Shown one piece after another: positions 6,708-13,588 of a stretch of 13,588 nucleotides of DNA. The stretch spans positions 1-13,588 of the forward strand of contig CATMOP010000016.1 in NCBI GenBank assembly GCA_950072225.1, read 5' to 3'. Within the stretch, counting starts at the first letter, position 1. Each line of letters begins with the position of its first letter. Both the position numbers and the translations under genes were made by a program. Source of the stretch: an uncultured Nitrospina sp. GTDB lineage: Bacteria; Nitrospinota; Nitrospinia; Nitrospinales; VA-1. Under the pieces are notes generated by a model. It saw only the letters and a program-made list of their open reading frames with translations, made no database searches and had not been told where the DNA came from.

Positions 6708-9383
6708 TTATTCGTCGTCCTCTTCTTCGTCATCCCCCTCATCTTCGTCATCCCCCTCATCTTCGCCACCGCCTTCACCCAGACTCAAATCAAAGTCCAG
6801 TTCGGCGGTGTTATAGGCAACAATCAAGTCTGTCAACGTATTTACCTGGGTATCCACATCACCCACTGTTTCGATCTCACTGTATTTGGTCGGCACCTTG
6901 AATTGATCGCCTTTCTTAACCCAATGCGAAGGCATCTTAGTCCAGGGGATCATATCTCGGGTATATTTGAGCCATTTCGGAATCCAGTTCTGACGCAGTC
7001 TTTGGCTGGCCAATGAGAATTCAATTCCTTTTTCCCCATCATCATGGCAACGGCCACAATCCATGTAGTTGGCCATTTCAGCGCCTTTTTGCGCCACTGC
7101 ATTATCTTTGCCTTTATGAACATCCGCCTCATAACTACTAGCCGGAGACAACGCTTCAAAATAGGCCGTCAAATCCATCACTTCTTTATCGGAAAAAGTA
7201 AAAGTGGGCATCTTAACTTTAATCCAGGTTCTAACGGGTGTGGGATCTCTCAGGAAAGAATATAACCAGGAACTTTTAAGGCGTTCCCCTACATGATAAT
7301 CTCCCATGTCCAATGGGGGAGGATACTGGGCTTTCGCTTTGAGATATTTCTGAATCCGCCCGCCTTCCCCCTCAACATTATGGCAAGCCCGACAATTATA
7401 TTTGGTAATTATACGGCGACCTGTTTCAATTATTTCCTCTTTATCAGAAAGTACCCTGCGGTATTGCACAGGCACTTTAGTTCCATTAAAACCCTTCAGG
7501 AGCACAACCAAAGCATCAATTTCATCCGGCGCAAGGTGAAAATCGGGCATCTTGTCCAAAACCCGTTCGGTTTTGAAAGAATCCGGTTTTTTTAATTTGG
7601 TTCTAACCCAGGAATCCCACGTATGAGAAATATGCGAGTCGCCAAACTCCAGTTCCACAATCATTTTTCTACCAAAGGAGGACAACTCCGGCGCGATTCG
7701 GCCTTCAGTCTCCATTCCCTTGATATCATGGCAGGCAAAACAACCCCTACGGCGAACCACGCTCTTCCCATGTTTGATCAATTCAGGATCTGTTAGTTTG
7801 GCCTCAAGCCCAGGAATCACCTGTTTTTTACCAAACTGAAGCAGATAAGATGCGATATCGGAGGCTTGTGCCTCACTCAATCGAAGATCAGGCATTCGGC
7901 TCGTTGCATTATAGCTGTGGGGACTACCGATCCACGAAACCAACCAGTCTTCATTTACCTTATTGCCAATTCGGCTCAGATCTGGAGCAAAAGTTTCTCC
8001 CTTGCCATCGAGTTCATGACAGCCTTGGCAGCCCACAGACTCGAATAATTTTTTGCCTTTATCCGGGTCGCCCGATTCAAACTTGGCGGACAACTCATAA
8101 TTTTCTTCCGAAGACGCCAAAAGATATGCCGTAACTGCCATTGCATCTTTTTCATCAAACTTAAATTCCGGCATTCGGGTTTTAGGAAGATAGTCCCTGG
8201 GTTTTTTGACCCAACGGTATAACCAACTCGGATCAACCTTGTTGGCAACTCTATAAAGCCTGGGTCCTACCTTAGCCTCCGTGGCATAACCATCCGCTAA
8301 ATGGCAACCATGACATCCCAGTTTGATAAAGAGCCTTTTTCCCTTTGACAAGAGCGGAGCACCGGCCAAATTGACCACTTCAGCATGACAATTTCTACAC
8401 GTTGCCTGTTGGTAGTCACCCTGAAGTATGGGTTCATTGACTTCAACCGTTTGATCCGTTTCATGGTGGGAGCCATGAGCATGCTCAGCCGGAGCCGTAA
8501 CCGTTCCCTGTCCCAAGTGGCACCAGGTACACCCTGTCACTCCAGGGGGATGTTTTTCAATCAGGATTTCAAGGTGGGGATGTGTTTTTAAAGGTTGTTC
8601 AAAATCTTTGTAATGTTCGTCCTCGTACGCAATATGGCAAGTCATACACCGGTCTACCCGGTAAATAATTTCTTTAAAGGCATTTTTGCCAAAGCCTGGA
8701 ATAACGGTTTGAAGGATTTCTGCAGGTTTCCAGAAAAAAGGAAACGGTTTGAAATAGTCCATGGTCAATTCAAACTTACTTCGTTCCATGGTTAGTTGGG
8801 CCAGCTCCTTTTCCTGCTTGATCTGACCCGCCTTGACCTCTAACAGCCTGTTTTCCGCTTCCTGCAATATCGCCTGTTTTTCCGCGATGACCGGGTTATA
8901 GGATTCCACCACGTCTTGCCTGGAATGAAGAGTCGCCAACTCCACATCAAAGTTTGCCCCCTCATGCAGAGCTTTTTTATACCAGTAATAAGCTTCATCA
9001 ACATTGCTGCCGGCAAACTTTTTCAATTCTTCCTGCTCATCAACCGTAACCTGTTTAAGCCGGACCTCCTCAACCAACTCCTGATAGAAATCCAAGGCAT
9101 CCAATTTTTCTTCACTTTGAGCCAGGCTTTGTCTAATCTGCTTCTCAGTCTCCTCAATTTCAGTGTTGAGTTTTTTCCAATTTGCTTCCGCTACGGCAAA
9201 TTGCTCCTTGAAAAATTGATTCTGATAAACCTTGTATCCCCGGCGCGCGTATTCGTCATCCCAGAACGCCCAAAGCGTGACAAAAAGTGCTACCGCTGAG
9301 ACCATAAAAAAGAGGAAGCTGTACGAGATATGCTCGTCAAATTCCCCTTCTTTGTAATCTTTTTTTTGTTCTTCTTCAGCCAA
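6708..9383 (-). CDS. Membrane-anchored octaheme cytochrome c of the quinol:cytochrome c oxidoreductase
   Basis: The 891-residue protein has one membrane helix at about 20-41, a long coiled-coil stretch at about 60-205, and eight CxxCH heme c sites at 246, 285, 329, 357, 452, 548, 664 and 776. The first three sites lie in a His-rich region likely to give bis-His hemes. The last five are class I cytochrome c modules, each with a later (R/K)MP motif supplying an axial Met (404, 497, 612, 725, 817). The end is a strongly acidic tail (870-891). The heme-bearing part must be outside the membrane, in the periplasm. It sits right after the two cytochrome b genes, where c1 or f would be, so it probably receives electrons from the Rieske protein and passes them on. 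The start is TTG at 9381-9383, with GGGA six bases upstream; the next in-frame ATG would remove part of the membrane helix. Confidence 0.93.
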   Translation of the reverse strand: MAEEEQKKDYKEGEFDEHISYSFLFFMVSAVALFVTLWAFWDDEYARRGYKVYQNQFFKEQFAVAEANWKKLNTEIEETEKQIRQSLAQSEEKLDALDFYQELVEEVRLKQVTVDEQEELKKFAGSNVDEAYYWYKKALHEGANFDVELATLHSRQDVVESYNPVIAEKQAILQEAENRLLEVKAGQIKQEKELAQLTMERSKFELTMDYFKPFPFFWKPAEILQTVIPGFGKNAFKEIIYRVDRCMTCHIAYEDEHYKDFEQPLKTHPHLEILIEKHPPGVTGCTWCHLGQGTVTAPAEHAHGSHHETDQTVEVNEPILQGDYQQATCRNCHAEVVNLAGAPLLSKGKRLFIKLGCHGCHLADGYATEAKVGPRLYRVANKVDPSWLYRWVKKPRDYLPKTRMPEFKFDEKDAMAVTAYLLASSEENYELSAKFESGDPDKGKKLFESVGCQGCHELDGKGETFAPDLSRIGNKVNEDWLVSWIGSPHSYNATSRMPDLRLSEAQASDIASYLLQFGKKQVIPGLEAKLTDPELIKHGKSVVRRRGCFACHDIKGMETEGRIAPELSSFGRKMIVELEFGDSHISHTWDSWVRTKLKKPDSFKTERVLDKMPDFHLAPDEIDALVVLLKGFNGTKVPVQYRRVLSDKEEIIETGRRIITKYNCRACHNVEGEGGRIQKYLKAKAQYPPPLDMGDYHVGERLKSSWLYSFLRDPTPVRTWIKVKMPTFTFSDKEVMDLTAYFEALSPASSYEADVHKGKDNAVAQKGAEMANYMDCGRCHDDGEKGIEFSLASQRLRQNWIPKWLKYTRDMIPWTKMPSHWVKKGDQFKVPTKYSEIETVGDVDTQVNTLTDLIVAYNTAELDFDLSLGEGGGEDEGDDEDEGDDEEEDDE
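6725..6765. repeat. 18-bp tandem repeat coding the acidic tail
   Basis: CTTCGTCATCCCCCTCAT occurs twice head to tail (6725-6742, 6743-6760), with a partial third copy starting at 6761. On the coding strand it gives a repeated Asp/Glu/Gly hexapeptide (DEGDDE) at the C-terminus of the octaheme cytochrome. The copies are identical, so it may vary in number between strains. Confidence 0.85.
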
Positions 9384-9449
9384 TTTATTTCCCGATCCTG
9401 CAGTAGTTCAAAGGGATATATATTTAACAGGACATTTTCTCTAAGGCAA

Positions 9450-9472
9450 CGGCCCTTATCTTATAAGGGCCG
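9450..9472. other. Intercistronic hairpin between cytochrome b (C-terminal) and octaheme cytochrome genes
   Basis: CGGCCCTTAT and ATAAGGGCCG form a perfect 10-bp stem with a 3-base loop in the 115-bp gap (9384-9498). No T-run follows on either strand, so it is not a standard terminator. In the operon transcript it would sit between two cistrons and could protect the upstream message or lower read-through into the cytochrome c gene. Confidence 0.65.
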
Positions 9473-9498
9473 CGCCAAAAACAATATCCAGAGATGCC

Positions 9499-10263
9499 CT
9501 AAATATTAAACCAGGGTGTTACCCATACATACTTGATATTAAAACCCAGCCTGAGAACAATTTTGATGACAATGCCCATCATGATAAGGAAAAGTTCAAT
9601 TTTCAGGAACATTCTCAAGAAGCCAACACTCTTGAGCGCCTTGCGTTCCATGAAAAAATAGATCGCGGTGCCCACCGCAAAATATCCAATTATCACCGCG
9701 CCACCAAACAACATGGCCCCATTGTAGGTTCGCACCCCAAAAGCATAGGGGAGATCCACATTGACCAAAGCCACAACCTTATGCGGGTCCCAGTACTGCC
9801 AGGGCATAAACAGGTTCCAGCCTGGCCCCCTCAGGAACACCCCCATAATGATCAAAGCGATCCAGAGCACCAGAAAACCAAAGGAGTAAACCCATATCGC
9901 CGTTTTTCTCTCGTGATAGGTATAATATCCATTCCCTTTGGGATTCACATCCAGATACGGAATCAGCATCAGTCCAACGATGATGAGGACGGGAGCCACA
10001 ACACCGGCGAACCAGGGATCAAAATAAACCAGGATGTCCTGAAGCCCGAGGAAATACCAAGGGGCTTTGGAAGGGTTTGGGGTTTTGGTCGGATTCGCCG
10101 CTTCTTCCAACGGCGCATCAATAACGATGGACCATACCGTAAGGGCAATAATTACGAGAAGGGCGCAGAGGAACTCCAACCGAACCAGATAGGGCCATAC
10201 ATGGAGCTTTTCCCCACCCAACCCTTCTACCTTTTTCTTTGGTGCCGCCGCCATTTGAGCCAT
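9499..10263 (-). CDS. petD: Cytochrome b, C-terminal half (subunit IV / PetD-like)
   Basis: The 254-residue integral membrane protein has hydrophobic segments at about 30-48, 86-103, 124-144, 183-205 and 220-240. The quinol-oxidation (Qo) site motif, PEWY in most bc complexes, is here KAPWYFLGLQD at 66-76: the catalytic-site Glu is replaced. It is followed by VVAPVLIIVGLMLIPYLD, then RGPGWNLFMPW at 145-155, which is usual for split cytochrome b of non-proteobacterial b6f-like enzymes. At over 250 residues it is longer than plant subunit IV (about 160), with extra helices at the end. It does not carry heme b ligands; those are on the partner encoded just upstream (33-bp gap). ATG at 10261-10263 has AAGGA five bases upstream. 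It forms the Qo site with PetB and the Rieske protein. Confidence 0.93.
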   Translation of the reverse strand: MAQMAAAPKKKVEGLGGEKLHVWPYLVRLEFLCALLVIIALTVWSIVIDAPLEEAANPTKTPNPSKAPWYFLGLQDILVYFDPWFAGVVAPVLIIVGLMLIPYLDVNPKGNGYYTYHERKTAIWVYSFGFLVLWIALIIMGVFLRGPGWNLFMPWQYWDPHKVVALVNVDLPYAFGVRTYNGAMLFGGAVIIGYFAVGTAIYFFMERKALKSVGFLRMFLKIELFLIMMGIVIKIVLRLGFNIKYVWVTPWFNI

Positions 10264-10296
10264 ATTTTCCTTGCCCCTTAATAAAAAATCTGCCCC

Positions 10297-11127
10297 TTAA
10301 AGAGGGCCGGAAATCCCACCATCCTTGCGGATTCGCCAGAAATGCACAATCATCAAGGCTCCGGCAATCAAAGGAATGAAAATACAATGCAATACATAAA
10401 ACCGCAATAGCGCTGGGGGACCTACCACGCTCCCTCCTATCAACAAGGCACGGACATCATACCTTGGAGTCGCCCCGACGAATTCCGCAAACGGACCTTC
10501 ATTGCCCAGAAATGGGGTGGCGCGCGCCATATTGGTGCCTACGGTGACCGCCCACATCGCCAATTGATCCCAAGGCAGGAGGTAACCCGTAAAACTTAAG
10601 AGCAGGGTGAACGTCACCAGAAACACCCCAATGACCCAGTTAAATTCTCTCGGCGGTTTATACGAGCCGGTTAAAAAGACCCGAAACATATGCAACCACA
10701 CGGTGATAACCATAGCGTGAGCCGCCCAACGATGCATGTTCCTCATGAGCATGCCAAAGGGAACATCGTATTGCAGGTATTTCATATCGTAATAGGCATA
10801 TTCCCCAACCGGCCTGTAGTAAAACATCAGGATCACGCCAGTCACTACCGTGGAAAGAAACAGGAGAAAAGTGATCCCTCCCATGCACCAGGTGAATTTT
10901 ATTCGCAGGGCGTGACGTTGAATTTTTACGGGATGAAGATGCAACCAGACATTACTGGCAATTTGCAGAACACGGTTTCGAGGTGTATCGGCGTAACCAT
11001 GTCGGAAGCTAGATGTCCATATCTGCGATCCGGTAATTTCCTTGGCAATTTCACTGAAGATCTTGCCACTTTTAATTTTATCCATCAATTCCGCTATATT
11101 TGGAATCTGGGGTGAATTACTTGCCAA
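10297..11127 (-). CDS. petB: Cytochrome b, N-terminal half (cytochrome b6 / PetB-like)
   Basis: This 276-residue diheme cytochrome b half has ligand pairs His132/His146 (MHRWAAH...WLHMFRV) and His247/His262 (FYVLHC...VHFWRIR). The 13- and 14-residue gaps are the b6f pattern; bc1 has 13 in both. Cys81 in WCMGGITF lines up with the b6 cysteine (YCLGGITL) that binds heme c(i) covalently, so a third heme is predicted. FYYRP at 102-106, SFTGYLLPWDQLAMWAV at 178-194 and the ending GGISGPL are also b6-like. About 60 residues come before the first transmembrane part, more than in b6. The start is TTG at 11125-11127, supported by a strong AGGT/GGAGG 7-8 bases upstream; no nearby ATG fits. It lies 86 bp downstream of the Rieske gene. 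Four helices are expected. Confidence 0.95.
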   Translation of the reverse strand: MASNSPQIPNIAELMDKIKSGKIFSEIAKEITGSQIWTSSFRHGYADTPRNRVLQIASNVWLHLHPVKIQRHALRIKFTWCMGGITFLLFLSTVVTGVILMFYYRPVGEYAYYDMKYLQYDVPFGMLMRNMHRWAAHAMVITVWLHMFRVFLTGSYKPPREFNWVIGVFLVTFTLLLSFTGYLLPWDQLAMWAVTVGTNMARATPFLGNEGPFAEFVGATPRYDVRALLIGGSVVGPPALLRFYVLHCIFIPLIAGALMIVHFWRIRKDGGISGPL

Positions 11128-11134
11128 AACTTAA

Positions 11135-11140
11135 ACCTCC
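11135..11140 (-). promoter_or_regulatory. Strong ribosome binding site (GGAGGT) fixing the TTG start of petB
   Basis: Minus-strand GGAGGT, a near-perfect anti-16S match, stands seven bases before TTG 11127-11125. The first in-frame ATG (Met15) has nothing comparable, so TTG is preferred. Confidence 0.75.
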
Positions 11141-11213
11141 ATCAAAATGGAATTTTACTATCTTGTACCGATGCTTTTACGGTTGAACATATTAAAAACC
11201 AGTCGGCGAGCAA

Positions 11214-11774
11214 TCAGACAAAAAGTTTAGAACCCGGTTTGCCCCACTGACCCTTTTCAAAAAGAAATTTCTTACTTTTATCAATAATGATCTGCCCGTC
11301 CGGAGCCAAAGCAATTTTTAAACGTTCCAAAGGCCTTGGAGCCGGGCCTTCAAAGTTTATCCCTTCCTTGGTAAAACCACTGCCGTGACAGGGGCATTTG
11401 TATTTACTCTCGGACCTCAACCAACGGGGAGTACATCCTAAATGCGTACATAACGCAAAAATGACATAAATTCCCTCCTCATCACGAACAATCCAAACAC
11501 GCTGATCCGCAACAAACTTGGTGCTGACTTCACCAACCGTATAATCACTGGGTATTCCTGCCTTGAATATCGGGGAAGGTTCAAAGAGAACACGAGGGAA
11601 TAGTAACCGCGTAAAATATAAGGCAGATAGCCCTAGGGAAGCCATAAATGCGGCCCAACCCGCCAGCGAAAAAAATTCCCGGCGTGACCAGATTGTTTCA
11701 ACTTTCTTATCCTTTCCCTTTTTTCCCTTTGCATCCTTGGATGCCGGTTCTTCTTTCGATTTCTCTTCAGCCAT
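11214..11774 (-). CDS. Rieske iron-sulfur protein of the bc-type complex
   Basis: The protein is 186 residues from ATG 11774 (189 if TTG 11783 is used). After a lysine-rich cytoplasmic stretch comes a Tat-like anchor, WSRREFFSLAGWAAF (RR about 31-32), running into one membrane helix; it is probably exported folded and kept as an anchor. The 2Fe-2S site is complete: CTHLGC and CPCHGSG, with two Cys and two His ligands plus two disulfide Cys. The sequence FEGPAPRPLE follows, with the family Pro loop. It oxidises quinol at the Qo site and passes one electron to the cytochrome c subunit. It is the first gene of the operon followed by petB, petD and the octaheme gene. In bc1 operons it is called petA and in b6f petC; I give no symbol. 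The ATG has only a weak GAG upstream, so the start is not certain. Confidence 0.95.
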   Translation of the reverse strand: MAEEKSKEEPASKDAKGKKGKDKKVETIWSRREFFSLAGWAAFMASLGLSALYFTRLLFPRVLFEPSPIFKAGIPSDYTVGEVSTKFVADQRVWIVRDEEGIYVIFALCTHLGCTPRWLRSESKYKCPCHGSGFTKEGINFEGPAPRPLERLKIALAPDGQIIIDKSKKFLFEKGQWGKPGSKLFV

Positions 11775-11864
11775 AAAACTCAATAATGCCTAAATTTACG
11801 TGGATTCCGTGCCCTTTTAGACCCTGTGGACAGACCAGAATCGACTGTCAAAGTGTTGGTTTTT

Positions 11865-11893
11865 AACATAATTGAAATATCGAGTCAAGGCAA
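11865..11893 (-). promoter_or_regulatory. Possible promoter of the Rieske/cytochrome operon
   Basis: In the 137-bp gap (11784-11920), read on the minus strand, TTGCCT (11893-11888) and TATGTT (11870-11865) stand 17 bases apart. The spacing is right, but both boxes differ from consensus at two positions. A better TTGACA-like box nearby (11846-11851) has no -10 box. A start near 11858 would give a leader of about 85 bases. Confidence 0.25.
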
Positions 11894-11920
11894 GAAGTAA
11901 TTGGCCTGAAACCACCTTTT

Positions 11921-13255
11921 TTATGGGGACTTCAAGGCTCGCAAACAATTTCGTGCCGCCTCGCACAAGCCCTTTATTCTAGCCCCCTCAGGACTGATGG
12001 AGTTGGCCAGATTACCAACCGTGACGCCCTTTTTAATCAGCAACAAAAGCATTGAAATCCAATCCGAGGACTGGTCTGAAATGATCTGCGCTCCCACAAT
12101 TAAACGCGACCTTTTATCTGCGACGATCTTATATTTTTCCATGGTCTGGGAAAAAGTTGAGTTTCCACCGACATTGGAGTCCCTCTCGAATAGTCCCTCG
12201 ACAGGATGAAACCCCTGGTGGCCAGCCGTTTTCATGTTACATCCCACATAAGCCACTTCAGGGGAAAGACGGGCAATTTGTGGAACCCATTCCCGGTTCA
12301 CTTTTCTTTTTTTCCCCAAGGCATTTTCTGCGGCAACTCTACCTTCTTCTTGGGAAAGCGTATCAGAGGTTAATTCACCAGCAATGCTACCTACAGCATA
12401 CACTCCAGGCAAACTGGTCATCATGCCCTCATCAACAAAGATTTTTTGATGTTCACCCAAACGAATTCCAAGCTTTTCGATTTCGGCAATTTCCTCAACA
12501 CCCGATCTATCCCCAGCAATGATTATTTGGTGAACTGAAAACTTGATACCTGTCTCCAAGGTGATTCCAAGTTCAGCCCCATTCTTATAAAATGAAACCA
12601 GCTTCTTTCCTGCAAGGATTTTAATTTTCTTTTCTTTTAACTGACGTTCAATTTCAACATTGAAGTCCTCATCCATTTCTGGAATCAATTCCTTTTGCTC
12701 GTAACAAAGAAAAACTTTACATCCTCTTTTCCGCAACCCCAATGCTGTCTCACTGGCAAAGGAACCACCGCCTATAATAAGAACATTTTCAGGAAGTGCT
12801 GAAAGTTGAGAAACTTCCTCAATGGAAATTACAACTCCATCCTCATGCGGCAAAGTGGATGGGAACCTTGTATTCGACCCATAAGCCAAAATCACCGATT
12901 TACCCTGTAATAGCAAATTCCCTCCATCTTTCATTTGAACACTGATCTCTCCCACATTAGCCAGTCTTCCCTCTCCTTCCACGACCGACACACCCAGAGC
13001 ATCGAGTTTTTCTCTTATGGATCGACAGTATTCTTCAGTCTCTGAGGCCAAAATCGACCTGTATTCATCCCAACTTGCAGAAGGCAAGATGGAAACTCTG
13101 CTATCCATAAAAAGCGTATTTCTTCTGTAAAAACCTACCCGACCTATATTCCCTTTTTCAATGAGGCAAACTTTACCTCCCAGTTCCGCCACCCTGAGAG
13201 CGGCAGAAACACCTGCTAAGCCTCCACCCAACACCAATACATCAAATTTTTCCAT
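11921..13255 (-). CDS. FAD/NAD-binding oxidoreductase of the lipoamide dehydrogenase fold, lacking redox cysteines
   Basis: The 444-residue protein has the layout of class I pyridine nucleotide-disulfide reductases. FAD motif LGGGLAGVSAA is at 9-19, the NAD(P) motif IIGGGSFASETALG at 160-173, the second FAD motif GVYAVGSIAGE at 284-294, and a C-terminal dimerisation domain at about 325-440 (SPEVAYVG..., VAGAQI-like KRSRLIVGAQI at 381-391). The CxxxxC that should follow the first Glu is absent: GNIGRVGFYRRNTL at 35-48. The usual Asp of VGD is Ser290, and the HxxxxE of the C-terminal active site is replaced by ISPEGA at 420-425. So it can bind flavin but not do dithiol chemistry. Electron transfer from or to a quinone or protein partner is one possibility. 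ATG at 13253-13255 has GGTGGG just upstream. It lies upstream of the Rieske gene, same strand, but a separate transcript is likely. Confidence 0.85.
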   Translation of the reverse strand: MEKFDVLVLGGGLAGVSAALRVAELGGKVCLIEKGNIGRVGFYRRNTLFMDSRVSILPSASWDEYRSILASETEEYCRSIREKLDALGVSVVEGEGRLANVGEISVQMKDGGNLLLQGKSVILAYGSNTRFPSTLPHEDGVVISIEEVSQLSALPENVLIIGGGSFASETALGLRKRGCKVFLCYEQKELIPEMDEDFNVEIERQLKEKKIKILAGKKLVSFYKNGAELGITLETGIKFSVHQIIIAGDRSGVEEIAEIEKLGIRLGEHQKIFVDEGMMTSLPGVYAVGSIAGELTSDTLSQEEGRVAAENALGKKRKVNREWVPQIARLSPEVAYVGCNMKTAGHQGFHPVEGLFERDSNVGGNSTFSQTMEKYKIVADKRSRLIVGAQIISDQSSDWISMLLLLIKKGVTVGNLANSISPEGARIKGLCEAARNCLRALKSP

Positions 13256-13436
13256 GCAATCCCACCGAAAAAAAACAAACGCAACGAATTAAATAACTCT
13301 CATTCACAAGGGTAATAAAATAATTTACCCTACCCGGAATGAACAAGCCCGCCGCTACCGGGTGAGGTATCCTAATAAAGTGTCAATTTACAAGATATGA
13401 CAACCCACGGGGAATAAAACCCACTGTAGGATTTAA
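13256..13436. other. Intergenic region upstream of the flavoprotein gene
   Basis: A 181-bp AT-rich gap between two minus-strand genes. It holds a 7-bp hairpin AGGGTAA/TTACCCT (13309-13331) with a 9-base AT loop, and a weaker inverted pair ACCCGG/CCGGGT (13332-13337, 13358-13363). No T-run after the upstream gene and no well-spaced -35/-10 pair is visible; a TTGACA at 13381-13386 (minus) has no -10 at normal distance. Any promoter of the flavoprotein gene probably lies here. Confidence 0.4.
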
Positions 13437-13588
13437 TCATATCAGGTTAAGTACCGCAACAACGGTAATGAGGACCAAGCCTACAGAAGCAATCACAGCA
13501 TGCAATGTAACGTTGAGCCTTCTACTAAAAGGAATTGCAAGGAGGAGGTATCCAAAAACGATATTAGCAAAAATAGAGGTTCGGGAAT
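13437..13588 (-). CDS. C-terminal fragment of an unidentified membrane protein
   Basis: A minus-strand open frame enters from the right edge and stops at TGA 13437-13439; 49 residues are seen. Two hydrophobic stretches, IFANIVFGYLLLAIPF and ASVGLVLITVVAVLNLI, flank SRRLNVTLHA, which looks like a positive loop between two membrane helices. The other two minus-strand frames here hit stops. The start and the rest of the gene lie outside, so the family cannot be named. It is on the same strand as the flavoprotein gene and may precede it in an operon. Confidence 0.55.
   Translation of the reverse strand, partial: SRTSIFANIVFGYLLLAIPFSRRLNVTLHAVIASVGLVLITVVAVLNLI

Noticed and set aside
6239..7016. 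Plus-strand frames of 125 and 146 codons
   Set aside because: They run antisense to the Mrr-like, 60-residue and octaheme genes, and the hydrophobic look comes from the complement of the acidic tail repeat.
9781..10281. Plus-strand 166-codon frame
   Set aside because: Antisense shadow of the cytochrome b C-terminal gene, with no ribosome binding site or family resemblance.
11846..11851. TTGACA-like -35 box upstream of the Rieske gene
   Set aside because: No acceptable -10 box lies 16-18 bases downstream on the minus strand.
12157..12522. Plus-strand 121-codon frame
   Set aside because: Antisense to the flavoprotein gene, whose motifs are continuous across this stretch.

Overview
The window looks like a chromosomal segment from a marine Nitrospinota-type (Nitrospina-like) bacterium or a close relative. 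This rests on gene content and protein style, not on a marker gene. It has a b6f-like quinol:cytochrome c oxidoreductase operon carrying a membrane-anchored octaheme cytochrome c, an SUMF1-domain exported protein, a moderately AT-rich background and frequent non-ATG starts (5 of the 11 complete genes have no good ATG start). No rRNA, tRNA, CRISPR or transposase gene is visible.

Layout. (1) 1-2141, minus: the 5' part of a very long gene for a protein with two glycosyltransferase domains followed by the start of a methyltransferase domain; its end lies outside the window. (2) 2418-3104, plus: a soluble sulfite-oxidase-fold molybdopterin oxidoreductase, the only plus-strand gene. (3) 3114-5510, minus: a tightly overlapping trio, metF, then an exported SUMF1/FGE-fold protein lacking the catalytic cysteines, then a leucine-rich-repeat protein with eight 27-residue repeats. 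(4) 5551-5950: an exactly 400-bp, GC-richer non-coding element. It begins TGACCACTAG and ends CTAGTGGTCA, has long imperfect inverted arms and contains internal direct and inverted repeats. It may be a MITE-like element or the template of a large structured RNA. One end supplies the stop codon of the neighbouring gene. (5) 5948-11783, minus: an energy-conversion operon transcribed in the order Rieske Fe-S protein, cytochrome b N-terminal half (petB-like), cytochrome b C-terminal half (petD-like), octaheme cytochrome c, a 60-residue single-helix membrane protein, and a membrane-anchored Mrr-like protein with a degenerate nuclease core. (6) 11921-13255, minus: a flavoprotein of the lipoamide dehydrogenase/mercuric reductase fold that has lost its redox cysteines. 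(7) 13437-13588, minus: the C-terminal end of a membrane protein that starts outside the window.

How the genes work together. The Rieske protein, the two cytochrome b halves and the multiheme cytochrome together make a plausible complete quinol oxidase/cytochrome c reductase (complex III analogue). The cytochrome b half has the cysteine that in b6f complexes binds the extra heme c(i), and b6f-type spacing of the heme-ligating histidines. The Qo-site PEWY motif is APWY here. The octaheme subunit would take the place of cytochrome f/c1 and could act as an electron wire to soluble or membrane-bound acceptors. The two small downstream genes may be accessory subunits. The upstream flavoprotein could feed or sense the same electron pool, but that is only inferred from position.
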